From Coleofasciculaceae cyanobacterium (lineage in GTDB: Bacteria; Cyanobacteriota; Cyanobacteriia; Cyanobacteriales; Xenococcaceae), in the NCBI GenBank assembly GCA_036703275.1, contig DATNPK010000076.1:186001-250000 (forward strand): 64,000 nt of DNA, in the 5' to 3' direction. Position 1 is the first letter of the stretch. Every line of letters starts with the position of its first letter. Below the pieces are notes generated by a model. That model was not told the origin of the DNA. It was given only the letters and a program-made list of their open reading frames with translations, and searched no databases. Shown here piece by piece: positions 20,219 through 29,891 of the stretch. The position numbers and the translations under genes were made by a program.

Positions 20219-20779
20219 AATATTTTGACAAACACTACTTTTGGTTATACTTATCATAATAGTTGATTGTCAACTATTAAAAGGAGTTTTAACTCTGACT
20301 TAAGGCTGAAATATTGCTAAAAAAGGATAAATAAATCGAATAAATTAGCTAATTGTGTAAACGTTCTGTAATAATTAGATATGGTGCAGAATTTAAAATA
20401 GGATTCAACTTTAAAATAAATTAAGTGTAGGCTAAGCTGGGGTTGCTCCAGCCTGTACAGCGAAGCTGTTACTGATTAGCATTATTTCCAGTTACAGCTG
20501 TTTTTTAAGCTACTGAGGCGATAATTGAAACTAACGCCAAGTTTAATAACCAGTGCATTGCAAGATAAGTGTTAGCCATTTTCAACTGCTCGAGTTAGCA
20601 GGAAGTGTGCATCTTAGGTATGATGTCTGGTGATGTAAAAAAGTTGAGTTGGTTCACCAAAAGATTCGTCTATAAAAAGCTTTTAGACAATTCATTATAT
20701 TTTGGCTCAGTTGCCATCAAAAAAGCGTTCGCTCTGCACACAATGTTGGAATAAAATTAGCTTGGGAGATTATAGTTTT
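20219..20779. other. Long spacer between nblA and the RRM gene, with two small hairpins
   Basis: About 560 bases. It contains GCTGG-loop-CCAGC (20436-20452), immediately followed by ACAGC-GAA-GCTGT (20457-20469). It probably also contains a long 5' leader for the RRM gene. No protein frame is convincing: a frame reaching back to 20702 (MAQLPSKKRS...) is only an extension of the RRM gene and lacks family similarity. Confidence 0.45.
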
Positions 20780-21241
20780 ATGTCTATTCGTCTATACGTG
20801 GGTAACCTACCAAAAGAAGAAATCGATCGCGATGCCTTGGCTGCAATGTTTGCAGATGAAGGAGACCAGGTTTCTACTAAAGTTATCAAAGATCGAAAAA
20901 CTGGAAAATGTCGTGGTTTTGCTTTCGTTACCGTTGCTAGTGATGAAGCAGCAGATCGGTTTATGGAAAAATACAATGGTCAGTCTTTTATGGACAGCCC
21001 TTTGAAAATCGAAAAAGCTCTACCTCGTTCTAAAGGCGAGGAAGAAAATGCACCTGCGGAGACTACTGGTAATAGTGGTAATAGTGGTAATGCCCCGAAA
21101 CGCAAAAGTAGTAAAAAACCCAGTAACAGTAAAAAGCCTAGTACTAATCAAAAACAACAGAGTAGTACTATTCAACCCGATCCTCGTTGGGCAGATGAAT
21201 TAGCCAAGCTAAAAGAAATGTTGGCCTCTGCTAATAATTAA
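20780..21241 (+). CDS. RRM-type RNA-binding protein
   Basis: 153 residues from ATG 20780, preceded by GGGAG at 20764-20768. One RNA-recognition motif spans residues 1-~85 with RNP2 LYVGNLP and RNP1 KCRGFAFVTV. A low-complexity basic N/S/K-rich linker (TGNSGNSGNAPKRKSSKKPS) and a short C-terminal helix (PDPRWADELAKLKEML) follow. Cyanobacterial Rbp proteins of this kind are often cold-inducible and bind U-rich RNA; some direct mRNAs to thylakoids. The long leader upstream fits post-transcriptional control. The linker composition differs from the Gly-rich tail of the classic cold-shock Rbp group. Confidence 0.93.
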   Translation: MSIRLYVGNLPKEEIDRDALAAMFADEGDQVSTKVIKDRKTGKCRGFAFVTVASDEAADRFMEKYNGQSFMDSPLKIEKALPRSKGEEENAPAETTGNSGNSGNAPKRKSSKKPSNSKKPSTNQKQQSSTIQPDPRWADELAKLKEMLASANN

Positions 21242-21487
21242 GCTTATTAATCGCGTAAAGTACGGCAACGATAATACTGTTTAAAGACTTTGAATTTTAA
21301 AACGGTGACAATGACTCAAAAGGAAACTTGGGGTGATTGAACACCGTAATTTTTTTGACTTTTTTAACTTGAATTAACCCAGATTAAAATTACATATTTG
21401 ATTGTCAGTAATACTAATTTTGGGACAGATATCTGAGAAGATAAGTCTCAGCTCAAATAATTATGAAGGTATAGGGAGATTAATTTA

Positions 21488-22189
21488 ATGACTGATCCTG
21501 TCAAAACCATGAAACAAGAAGTGGGCAGAGCTGCTGCTGCCCGTGTTCAATCGGACTCAATTGTTGGACTAGGATCGGGTTCAACTGCTGCCTATGCGAT
21601 TGAATATATTGGCGATCGCTTATCCAAAGGCGAAATTAAAAATATTGTCGGTGTGCCGACTTCATTTCAGGCAGAGGTATTAGCCAAAAAGTTTAAGATC
21701 CCCTTGGTTACTCTAGATGCTATCGACCATATTGACATTGCAATCGATGGTGCTGACGAGGTAGATCCCCAGAAAAATCTGATTAAAGGCGGTGGGGCGG
21801 CACATACCCGCGAAAAAGTTGTAGACTCTCTAGCAAATGAGTTTGTTGTGGTAGTCGATGATGGCAAGTTGGTAGAGCGGCTGGGATCGACGTTTTTATT
21901 GCCTGTCGAAGTTATTCCGATGGCAGTTGCTCCTGTAATGCGTAGTTTAGAAAAGTTGGGCGGCAAACCAGAACTACGAATGGGTGTTAAAAAAGCTGGC
22001 CCCGTAGTTACCGATCAGGGCAACTTAGTCATCGACGTTAAGTTTGACCATATTGATAACCCTGGTGAGATGGAAAAAACGATCAACAATTTTCCTGGAG
22101 TTTTAGAAAACGGACTATTTGTCGGTGTAGCCGATATTGTATTAGTAGGGGCAATAAAAGACGGTAAGCCCGAAATTCGCGAGTTTTAA
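21488..22189 (+). CDS. rpiA: Ribose-5-phosphate isomerase A
   Basis: 233 residues, full length. It interconverts ribose-5-P and ribulose-5-P in the Calvin and pentose phosphate cycles. The signatures [35 protein letters not shown] and [17 protein letters not shown] are all present, with the catalytic acidic residues in the DGADEVD loop and the conserved Glu in HTREK. Monocistronic, with a hairpin about 20 bases past the stop. Confidence 0.97.
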   Translation: MTDPVKTMKQEVGRAAAARVQSDSIVGLGSGSTAAYAIEYIGDRLSKGEIKNIVGVPTSFQAEVLAKKFKIPLVTLDAIDHIDIAIDGADEVDPQKNLIKGGGAAHTREKVVDSLANEFVVVVDDGKLVERLGSTFLLPVEVIPMAVAPVMRSLEKLGGKPELRMGVKKAGPVVTDQGNLVIDVKFDHIDNPGEMEKTINNFPGVLENGLFVGVADIVLVGAIKDGKPEIREF

Positions 22190-22210
22190 GCGATCGCCTC
22201 AAAATTCTGA

Positions 22211-22248
22211 CCCTTTTAGATCTACTTTTAAAAGGGGAGGCGGATTTT
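22211..22248 (+). terminator. rpiA terminator
   Basis: CCCTTTTA (22211-22218) pairs with TAAAAGGG (22229-22236). A short GC stretch and an eight-base T-run follow. It is 22 bases past the rpiA stop. Confidence 0.65.
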
Positions 22249-22334
22249 TTTTCTATTTATCAATTTATAACTAAGAACTAGTCAAAGAGAGACTTAAATC
22301 AACTGATTGTTTATCTTTAAAGGAGATTATTATT

Positions 22335-22679
22335 TTGCGAAAAATCATTTTTATAGTTTTGCTCGCAATATTTGTTTTAGTGACTGCGATTGATGCCCCT
22401 GCTCTTGCTGATACGATGGCACACTCAAATAATGGTGCAGCAGTGTTCAAAGCTAACTGCGCTGGCTGTCATGTCAAAGGAGGTAATATTGTACGACGAG
22501 GGAAAAATTTAAAGTTGAAGGCTCTCCACAGAAATAAAGTAGATACTCAAGCTGCGATCGCAACTCTGGTAACTAACGGCAAGGGTATCATGTCGGCTTA
22601 TGGGGATAAACTAACTACCGAACAAATAGCTGAGGTTAGTGCCTATGTACTAAAAAGAGCCGAACAAAATTGGCAGTAA
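22335..22679 (+). CDS. Cytochrome c6-like c-type cytochrome
   Basis: 114 residues, TTG start supported by AAAGGAG 10 bases upstream. A signal peptide (IIFIVLLAIFVLVTAIDAPALA) directs it to the thylakoid lumen or periplasm. The haem motif is C42-A-G-C-H46, and the axial Met is probably Met86 in KGIMSAYGDKLT. It differs from the canonical PetJ at 52712 in a strongly basic segment (RRGKNLKLKALHRNKVD) and in SAYG instead of the usual PSF/PAF. It may be one of the c6-like paralogues (c6B/c6C group) whose function is unsettled. The gene lies 145 bases after rpiA and stands alone. Confidence 0.82.
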   Translation: MRKIIFIVLLAIFVLVTAIDAPALADTMAHSNNGAAVFKANCAGCHVKGGNIVRRGKNLKLKALHRNKVDTQAAIATLVTNGKGIMSAYGDKLTTEQIAEVSAYVLKRAEQNWQ

Positions 22680-22793
22680 GAAATTTTACTCAAAGGCATC
22701 GGCATTGCGACAGTCATATGAAGTACATACTATGCTCTTTCCAATATAATTACCTTAAGCAAAGAATATTTTTAAATCTAATCAACACAAAAA

Positions 22794-23936
22794 GTGGTTA
22801 ATCAAGCCCAAACGAGTCTAGTTACAGATATTTTATCGAGAGCAGCAAGAGCAGATATTTCGGTAGAAGAGGGAATATATCTGATTCAAGAACAAGATTT
22901 AGAAGTGCGATCGCTTATTGCTCAGACAGCAGATCGCCTACGCGACAAACAGGTAGGCGATACCGTTACCTATGTAATTAACCGTAATATAAACTTTACT
23001 AATATCTGCGAGCAGCACTGTAGTTTCTGCGCTTTTCGCCGTGATGCTGGTGAGGTCGGCTCATTTTGGCTCAATACTGAACAAATAATTGCTAAAGCTA
23101 CTGAAGCTGTCTGTATTGGAGCAACAGAAATATGTATGCAGGGTGGATTAAATCCCCAAGCAAAACATAATGGTAGTTCCTTGAATTACTATCTCAACTT
23201 AGTTAAAGAAATTAAATCACATTTTCCGCAACTACATTTACACGCTTTTTCTCCGCAAGAAATCCAGTTTATTGCCAGAGAAGACGGTATTAGCTACGAA
23301 AAAGTGCTGTCAGCTTTAAAAAGAGCAGGATTAGGCTCAATGCCAGGTACAGCAGCCGAAATTTTAGACGACCGCGTCAGAAAGATAATTTGTCCTGAAA
23401 AAATTGACAGTGCGACTTGGGTAGAAATTATCAGCTTGGCTCATCGTTTAAGTATACCTACCACCAGCACGATGCTTTCTGGTCATGTTGAAACTGCTCG
23501 ACAGCAAATCGAACATTTAGACCAATTGCGATCGCTCCAGCAAGCTGCTGTTAGTAACAATTATCCCGCTAAGATCACTGAGTTCATTATTTTACCTTTT
23601 GTGGGACAAGAAGCTCCTGCTCCGATTCGCCATCGCGTCGGTAGGGATCAACCTTTAGTTGCAGAGGTGCTGCATCTAACTGCCGTTGCTCGAATCTTTT
23701 TAGGGAATTGGATAGTCAATCACCAACCAAGCTGGGTCAAAATCGGCTTAGAAGGAGCTAAACAGGCTTTGCAAAGTGGTTGCAACGATATTGGCGGCAC
23801 GTTGATGGAAGAACATATTACAACTATGGCTGGAGCGCAAGGAGGAACCTGCATGACGGTAGAAAGTCTAGAACAGGCGATCGCGTCTTTAAATCGACCA
23901 AAACAACAAAGAGATACTTTATACAAATACCTATAA
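22794..23936 (+). CDS. cofH: 7,8-didemethyl-8-hydroxy-5-deazariboflavin synthase subunit CofH
   Basis: 380 residues, GTG start. A radical-SAM enzyme with the cluster cysteines C72, C76 and C79 in [14 protein letters not shown]. Together with CofG it joins the aminoribityl-uracil precursor to tyrosine to make F0 (deazaflavin), the antenna chromophore of some photolyases and the F420 core. The CofH signatures [16 protein letters not shown] and [19 protein letters not shown] are present. CofG is not in this window. The gene is followed 98 bases later by the UDP-glucuronate decarboxylase gene on the same strand; no functional link is obvious. Confidence 0.93.
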   Translation: MVNQAQTSLVTDILSRAARADISVEEGIYLIQEQDLEVRSLIAQTADRLRDKQVGDTVTYVINRNINFTNICEQHCSFCAFRRDAGEVGSFWLNTEQIIAKATEAVCIGATEICMQGGLNPQAKHNGSSLNYYLNLVKEIKSHFPQLHLHAFSPQEIQFIAREDGISYEKVLSALKRAGLGSMPGTAAEILDDRVRKIICPEKIDSATWVEIISLAHRLSIPTTSTMLSGHVETARQQIEHLDQLRSLQQAAVSNNYPAKITEFIILPFVGQEAPAPIRHRVGRDQPLVAEVLHLTAVARIFLGNWIVNHQPSWVKIGLEGAKQALQSGCNDIGGTLMEEHITTMAGAQGGTCMTVESLEQAIASLNRPKQQRDTLYKYL

Positions 23937-24034
23937 AGCATTTACTATGTAGATTTTGTTACCTTAGCAGACATCGCAAATATTACAAGGTTAGTTTAAG
24001 ATTGTTCTTGAAATACCTAAAATTAAATCTACAA

Positions 24035-24973
24035 ATGAGAATATTAGTAACAGGCGGTGCAGGGTTTATCGGTTCTCATCTCATCGATCGCTTAATGAAC
24101 CAGGGTCATGACGTAATCTGCCTGGACAATTTTTTCACTGGTCATAAGCGTAATATCCTTCATTGGCTTGATAATCCTTATTTTGAATTAATCCGTCACG
24201 ATATTACCGAACCAATTCGCCTTGAAGTAGATCAAATTTATCATCTTGCTTGCCCAGCCTCTCCCGTTCACTATCAGTACAACCCCGTAAAAACTATCAA
24301 AACCAACGTGATGGGTACATTAAATATGTTGGGACTAGCCAAGCGAGTCAAAGCAAGATTTCTCCTCGCCTCCACCTCCGAAGTATATGGCGATCCTGAC
24401 GTACATCCTCAACCAGAAGAATATCGTGGTAACGTCAACTGCATTGGTATACGTAGCTGCTATGACGAAGGTAAAAGAGTAGCCGAAACCTTAGCTTTCG
24501 ATTACCATCGACAAAACAATGTTGATATCCGAATTATGCGAATTTTCAATACTTATGGACCGAGAATGTTTGAAAACGATGGTCGCGTTGTCAGCAATTT
24601 TATCGTTCAAGCACTAAAAGGCAATCCTTTAACAGTTTATGGTGACGGTTCGCAAACTCGTAGCTTTTGCTACGTAGCCGATTTAGTTGAAGGGATGATG
24701 CGGTTAATGAACGGTGAACACATCGGTCCAATTAATATTGGTAATCCTGGGGAGTACACGATCCTACAGCTGGCTGAGACAATTCAAAAAATGATTAATC
24801 CTGATACAGAACTGGCGTTCAAACCTTTGCCTCAAGATGATCCTAAACAAAGACAACCTGACATTACTAAAGCTAAAAATCTGTTAGGCTGGGAACCCAC
24901 AATTAATCTTGAAGAAGGTTTAAACATGACTATAGAAGATTTTAGTTCTCGTATCAACGAAGCTAAATCTTAA
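24035..24973 (+). CDS. UDP-glucuronate decarboxylase (UDP-xylose synthase)
   Basis: 312 residues from ATG 24035 ([20 protein letters not shown]). Longer open extensions upstream run into cofH in another frame and are rejected. It is an extended SDR: NAD motif [10 protein letters not shown], active site STSEVYGDP and SCYDEGKR (Tyr-X3-Lys). The C-terminal [15 protein letters not shown] matches UXS enzymes. It converts UDP-glucuronate to UDP-xylose. UDP-glucose dehydrogenase, which makes its substrate, follows 104 bases later, so the two form a pathway pair. A deviation is [14 protein letters not shown], where NPIGPRSCYDE is more usual. Confidence 0.92.
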   Translation: MRILVTGGAGFIGSHLIDRLMNQGHDVICLDNFFTGHKRNILHWLDNPYFELIRHDITEPIRLEVDQIYHLACPASPVHYQYNPVKTIKTNVMGTLNMLGLAKRVKARFLLASTSEVYGDPDVHPQPEEYRGNVNCIGIRSCYDEGKRVAETLAFDYHRQNNVDIRIMRIFNTYGPRMFENDGRVVSNFIVQALKGNPLTVYGDGSQTRSFCYVADLVEGMMRLMNGEHIGPINIGNPGEYTILQLAETIQKMINPDTELAFKPLPQDDPKQRQPDITKAKNLLGWEPTINLEEGLNMTIEDFSSRINEAKS

Positions 24974-25077
24974 ATTAGAAGAATTTAAAAGATGGGTTTT
25001 CTTCTAATATGATTAGCTATTAGCTCGAAACATATTAATCACAAGACAACAAACAATACAAAAGGTTAATTAATTCT

Positions 25078-26424
25078 ATGCGTGTTTGCGTTATTGGTAC
25101 TGGATATGTCGGTTTGGTTACTGGTGTTTGCTTATCTCATATCGGACACGATGTTATCTGTGTCGATAACAACGAAGAAAAAGTTAAGTTAATGCAGTCT
25201 GGACAATCGCCAATTTATGAACCTGGTTTGTCCGAACTAATGAAATCTTCTGCCGAGTCTGGTAGATTAATGTTTACTTCTGATTTGTCCAAGGGTGTGG
25301 CTCATGGAGAAATTTTATATATTGCCGTAGGGACTCCGCCTTTACCGACAGGAGAAAGCGACACTCGTTACGTCGAAGCAGTAGCTCGCGGAATTGGTAC
25401 TCACCTCAAAAACGAATACAAGGTAATTGTTAATAAGTCTACCGTTCCCATCGGCTCTGGCGACTGGGTAAGAATGTTGGTTCTTGATGGTAATAAAGAA
25501 TCTGGTAGTAGTCTTCAACCTAGCTTCGATGTAGTCAGCAATCCTGAGTTTTTAAGGGAAGGTTCGGCAGTATATGATACTTTTAATCCCGATCGCATTG
25601 TCTTAGGTGGCAACAGCGGTAAAGCCATTTCGATGATGCAAGAACTATATCAACCTTTGGTAACGAGAGAATTTGCTGAAGATAAATCTCTGCCTGAAGT
25701 TCCAGTGGTAATCACTGATCTTAATTCGGCTGAAATGATCAAATATGCGGCTAACTCATTTTTGGCAACCAAAATTAGCTTTATCAACGAAGTGGCTAAT
25801 ATTTGCGATCGCGTCGGTGCCGATATAACTCAAGTTGCCAAAGGAATTGGTTTAGATTCTCGTATTGGGGGCAAGTTTTTGAGTGCAGGAATTGGTTGGG
25901 GTGGCTCTTGTTTCCCCAAAGATGTCTCTGCCTTAGTTCATACTGCCGATGACTATAATTATGAGTCTGAGCTATTAAAGGCAGCAATCAACGTTAATCA
26001 GCGTCAACGCTTAATCGTCTTAGAAAAACTCCAAAATGAATTAAAAATTCTCAAAGGCAAGACTATTGGTTTATTAGGTTTGACTTTCAAACCAGATACC
26101 GACGATATGAGAGATGCCCCGGCACTAGATTTAATTGAGCAGCTTAATCGCTTGGGAGCGAGAGTCAAAGCCTACGACCCCATTGTTTCCCAATCAGGCT
26201 TGAGTCATGGTCTTTCTAATGTGATCATTGAAACCAACGCTGAAATGCTAGCAGATGGATGTGATGCTCTGGTTTTGGTTACCGACTGGAAGGAATTCCT
26301 CAAGCTAGACTTTAACAAAATGGCTGAATTAATGAGCAATCTTTTAGTAATCGATGGACGTAACTTCTTAGATCGTGACGCAGTAGAAGCAGCTGGTATA
26401 CGCTACATCGGTATGGGTCGATAA
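25078..26424 (+). CDS. UDP-glucose 6-dehydrogenase
   Basis: 448 residues. NAD motif GTGYVGLVTGVCLS is at the N-terminus. The catalytic Cys278 lies in GIGWGGSCFPKDVSAL, with the family lysine in EMIKYAANSFLATKISF. It oxidises UDP-glucose to UDP-glucuronate with two NAD+. Paired with the decarboxylase upstream, it supplies UDP-glucuronate and UDP-xylose for exopolysaccharide or sheath synthesis. A GC-rich interspersed repeat starts two bases after its stop. Confidence 0.95.
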   Translation: MRVCVIGTGYVGLVTGVCLSHIGHDVICVDNNEEKVKLMQSGQSPIYEPGLSELMKSSAESGRLMFTSDLSKGVAHGEILYIAVGTPPLPTGESDTRYVEAVARGIGTHLKNEYKVIVNKSTVPIGSGDWVRMLVLDGNKESGSSLQPSFDVVSNPEFLREGSAVYDTFNPDRIVLGGNSGKAISMMQELYQPLVTREFAEDKSLPEVPVVITDLNSAEMIKYAANSFLATKISFINEVANICDRVGADITQVAKGIGLDSRIGGKFLSAGIGWGGSCFPKDVSALVHTADDYNYESELLKAAINVNQRQRLIVLEKLQNELKILKGKTIGLLGLTFKPDTDDMRDAPALDLIEQLNRLGARVKAYDPIVSQSGLSHGLSNVIIETNAEMLADGCDALVLVTDWKEFLKLDFNKMAELMSNLLVIDGRNFLDRDAVEAAGIRYIGMGR

Positions 26425-26426
26425 AT

Positions 26427-26527
26427 TTGACCAACGGTCCGTGCCGTCTCCGTCGTTTCACACCCCAATGCGATGGGTGCGACACGAAGTTAGTCCTTTA
26501 GGGCAAGCGGCGGAGTAATCTGTGACT
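26427..26527. repeat. Interspersed GC-rich repeat, copy A
   Basis: It shares TTGACCAACGGTC, CTCCGTCGTTT-ACACC and AAGCGGCGGAGTAATCT-TGACT blocks with 37076-37150. Copy A carries an extra ~25-base internal section containing GTCCTTTAGGG. The block CTCCGTCG...CGGCGGAG is self-complementary. It lies just behind the UDP-glucose dehydrogenase stop and could act as a terminator there. Confidence 0.75.
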
Positions 26528-26643
26528 GACTAGAAGTATATCGATAATTATCTTAGTTGGATTAACAGTGCAAAGCAGAAAGCATTCTACTTTGCATTTT
26601 TTCTGGGCTCAAGTAGAAACTATCAATAGTTATTCGGAAATAG

Positions 26644-28878
26644 CTAGAAGTTTTTAGGGCTATTAACCGTTTTTTCGGACAAATTTTCGACCTTTTGGCG
26701 GATTTCGGGGTTATATAACCGTAAATAGTTCCAATAATTACCGAATACTCCCTCTACATAATCTTTAGTTTCGGCAAAAGGTATTTGTTCTACAAAGCGA
26801 TCGCGATCGCTGAGATCATTTGTGGCTAACCAAGCGTTAACGTTACTCGTACCAGCATTATAGCTAGCGACTGCTAATAAAGAATCATCATTATAACGAT
26901 AGTGATTGTGTTTGAGATACCAAGTACCAATTTTGATATTATCTTCGGCATTGGTCAGGGAATAATTTGCTAGCTGAATTTGTTCGGCAACCCATTGAGC
27001 AGTTGGTGGTACAATCTGCATCAAACCAACAGCACCAACAGCAGAATCAATGTTGGGATCGAAGGTAGATTCCTTTCGCATTACCGAAATAACCAACAAA
27101 GGATTAATTTGCTCTTTTTTCGCGTGTTGAAGAATTTGTTCATGATAGGCAAAGGGAAACAAACCTTGCCAATAAGCTTTAGTTTGACGCAAGGCTCTCC
27201 ACTGCTCTAATTCTTGAGGAGTTTCTCGCTGAGTTAATTCCCAGATTGACTGGATTCCCTGACTATAATGACCTAGTTCTAACTCGATCAGTCCCTCGGT
27301 AAATTGCTCGTTGACCGATAATTGTTGCGGATGTTCAATTTCCGACTGCAACAATAGCCAGGCATTGTAATACTGTCCCAACAGATATAGCTCTTGCAAA
27401 GCTTTTGAACCCATCGGTAAAGGGCGATAAGTTTTAGTTAAATCCAAGACAGGTGAGAGAGGGGGCAGCCGCTCAAAATCGCCCACATTCCACCCTAGCA
27501 TGACTGCAGAACGCCATGCCCAATAAGATTGAGGATAAAGCTCAATTACTCGATTAAAGGCTGTCTTGGCTGCCTCGGGGTTATTAGTCTCGATCGCCCA
27601 TTTTCCCGTCCAATAAATAGCTTTAGGTGCAAAATCTAGCTCTTGGTTAGATTTAACTACAGGCTGCATCCACTCCCAAGCACCACTTTTGTCGCCATTA
27701 GCTGCTAGTTTTTGGGCAGTCTGCCAACGATATTGAGCAGCAGCAGCAGAGTCACTATATTGATTTAAAAGTTTTTGTCGGGAATCATTGGCTGCTTCGT
27801 ACTTGCCAAACCGTTCATGGATATTGGCTTTAAGGCGATAGGCCTGTGGCGCATCTTGGGGAAACTGGGCGATCGCTTTTTCCAGATATACCACTGCTTC
27901 ATCACCGCTAGAGATACTGGCAAGATAGATTAAGGCTGGTCCTGCTTCTCTGGCATCATGATATTCCCCAAGTAGTCTTTGATATGCGCTGCGAGCCGTA
28001 GACAGGTTTCCGTTACGATGAAACCCTCTAGCAGCGCGATAGAGATTGCGGGGTGTGGGAGCGGCAAAAGTATAGGCATCGGCAGCTTTGCGATGTTCTG
28101 CAACTCGCCAGTAACCATCGGCGATCGCTTCCCAGTCTTCGGGAGTTAACCTGGCAGGATATTCTAAGACAAGGCGATCGCGAACTGCATTTAAGTCTGA
28201 ATCTCGACTGTATCTTGCTAATAGCATTAATAGTTCAAACTGGTCGGGATTTTGGCGCAGACGTTGGCGAGCAATTTTTTGCGTAATCGGATGATTGGGA
28301 AATTCCTTAATTAATCTCGCGGTTTGTCGAACTTTGTTGTCCTCGAGCAAGGAAAGAGCGTTAGCGGTTAATGGATGCTGAGGGTAATTTTTAATTAAGT
28401 ACTTAAAAGTTTTTTGCGCTGTTTGTTCCTGCTTGTTTTGCTGATATGCCTGAGCAGTTTTGAATAAAATTTGGGGACGCAGTAAAGGATAGTCCTGTGC
28501 TAATCCCTCAAGATAAGTCAAAGCCAGTTTACCTTGCTGTTGCTCAATCAAATCCGCAGCCAATAGATAACGGGCGCGATGGCGATCGCGCAGCTGAGCG
28601 GGAGATAAATCCCGCGACTCTTCAACTGAGGCAAGAAGTTTTAACTGGGATCTTCGGGCATCAGGGGAAAGCGATCGCCGAACTATCGAAGCTGACTTTT
28701 GAGTCGATTCTAGCTGTTCCAATTTAGAAGACTGATGCTTTTGGTAATCCCAAGCTAACCAGCTTAGAGTACAAATTAAGCAAAGTGCCGCTAACTTTTT
28801 AGGTTTTGAGAACAATCTGACCTGGTATCTTTTGGATTGTGGTTGAGGTTGTTGGGAGCGCACGTGAGATTCTAGCAT
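26644..28878 (-). CDS. Soluble-type lytic murein transglycosylase with TPR-like superhelix
   Basis: 744 residues. There is one N-terminal membrane anchor or uncleaved signal (LAALCLICTLSWLAWDY), a long helical TPR-like region (about 90-560), and a C-terminal SLT domain. The catalytic Glu is in VMRKESTFDP (near residue 602), followed by AVGLMQIVPPTAQWVAEQI and the VASYNAGTSNVNAWL motif of the Slt70 family. It cleaves the MurNAc-GlcNAc bond of peptidoglycan to form 1,6-anhydro ends. HIP1 octamers are especially frequent inside it. The 198-base gap downstream holds only AT-rich DNA and copy A of the interspersed repeat. Confidence 0.9.
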   Translation of the reverse strand: MLESHVRSQQPQPQSKRYQVRLFSKPKKLAALCLICTLSWLAWDYQKHQSSKLEQLESTQKSASIVRRSLSPDARRSQLKLLASVEESRDLSPAQLRDRHRARYLLAADLIEQQQGKLALTYLEGLAQDYPLLRPQILFKTAQAYQQNKQEQTAQKTFKYLIKNYPQHPLTANALSLLEDNKVRQTARLIKEFPNHPITQKIARQRLRQNPDQFELLMLLARYSRDSDLNAVRDRLVLEYPARLTPEDWEAIADGYWRVAEHRKAADAYTFAAPTPRNLYRAARGFHRNGNLSTARSAYQRLLGEYHDAREAGPALIYLASISSGDEAVVYLEKAIAQFPQDAPQAYRLKANIHERFGKYEAANDSRQKLLNQYSDSAAAAQYRWQTAQKLAANGDKSGAWEWMQPVVKSNQELDFAPKAIYWTGKWAIETNNPEAAKTAFNRVIELYPQSYWAWRSAVMLGWNVGDFERLPPLSPVLDLTKTYRPLPMGSKALQELYLLGQYYNAWLLLQSEIEHPQQLSVNEQFTEGLIELELGHYSQGIQSIWELTQRETPQELEQWRALRQTKAYWQGLFPFAYHEQILQHAKKEQINPLLVISVMRKESTFDPNIDSAVGAVGLMQIVPPTAQWVAEQIQLANYSLTNAEDNIKIGTWYLKHNHYRYNDDSLLAVASYNAGTSNVNAWLATNDLSDRDRFVEQIPFAETKDYVEGVFGNYWNYLRLYNPEIRQKVENLSEKTVNSPKNF

Positions 28879-29078
28879 GAGTCTACAAAAGGATGAGGAT
28901 TGATCGAAGGTAAGTGATGAAAATCTTTCCTAAACCTTATTCATCAAGTAAGACACTTATCAAGTACGGATTGAGTCTGTTCATCATCAGAAGCCAAAGC
29001 AAATTTGGAACTATGATCTGTAGCTCTGCGTCAAATGCTCATAACTAATCTATTAAGAGAAATATTTTTTACCTAGTC

Positions 29079-29777
29079 ATGTTTAACGCAAAACACTCTA
29101 AAATAGCTACCTCTATTTTGATGATTCTATCTGCTTCGGCAACAACAATCGCTAACCCAGTCAATATAACTCCTGCTCAAGCACAGCTTTTTCCTGAGCA
29201 AGCACCAAGCAGAAACAGAGAATATTCATCTCCCAGACCCGACCCTAATCCGACTGTTCGCTCCAATACCATACCCAGCGGCTTTGTAATTCCTGTCGAG
29301 TATGAAGAAGAAAAAATTTTAGTAACACCAGAGGAAACTGTTCCCGTTACCCTTTTGGTTGCTGCCAATGTTAGAGATAATCAACGTAATACTTTAATTC
29401 CTTATGGGAGCGAGATTTTTGGGCAAATTGAACCCAGCGATGACGAATCTGGTTCTTTGTTTGTCGCACAAGAAATAGTCTTTCCTGACGGAACAACTCA
29501 GTCAATTGATGCAGTATCTGAGGTAGTAACTCGCAAAGAAACCGTCAAAAAAGGCGCAAATACAGGCAAGATTCTCCAAGGCGCAGCAATTGGTGGTGCT
29601 GCTGCTGCGGTCTTATCGGAAATTTTTGGTGATATTGGCGCAATAGAAGTTTTAGGCGGTGCTGGTGCTGGTGCCCTGGCTGGGCTATTGCTGGGAGGAA
29701 ACGAAGTGGAATTAGTTTCCATCGATCCCAACAACGATTTAGACTTGACCTTAATGAAGGATTTAGCCGTACGCTAA
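29079..29777 (+). CDS. Secreted protein with TrbI/VirB10-like and glycine-zipper segments
   Basis: 232 residues. A signal peptide (ATSILMILSASATTIANP, cleavage probably after AQA) precedes a proline/arginine-rich linker. A beta-rich domain (PVTLLVAANVRDNQRNTLIPYG, GSLFVAQEIVFPDGTTQSID) resembles the VirB10/TrbI outer-membrane fold. It is followed by Gly/Ala-rich helices (GAAIGGAAAAVLSEIFG and GGAGAGALAGLLLGG). Found as a lone gene; the exact function is unknown and not inferable. Confidence 0.6.
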   Translation: MFNAKHSKIATSILMILSASATTIANPVNITPAQAQLFPEQAPSRNREYSSPRPDPNPTVRSNTIPSGFVIPVEYEEEKILVTPEETVPVTLLVAANVRDNQRNTLIPYGSEIFGQIEPSDDESGSLFVAQEIVFPDGTTQSIDAVSEVVTRKETVKKGANTGKILQGAAIGGAAAAVLSEIFGDIGAIEVLGGAGAGALAGLLLGGNEVELVSIDPNNDLDLTLMKDLAVR

Positions 29778-29891
29778 ATCTTAAGCAAGTTTTTGTTATC
29801 TCGTAACATTTTTTAACAACTTTGACCTTTAATTATTAAACTAGCGGCAATTAATTGAATCCATTTGGTCAATAATTTAATGCCTAAAATT

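Noticed and set aside
20702-20779. N-terminal extension of the RRM protein
   Set aside because: The extra 26 residues (MAQLPSKKRS...) lack RRM similarity, and the internal ATG 20780 has the ribosome site and the family start MSIRLYVGNLP.
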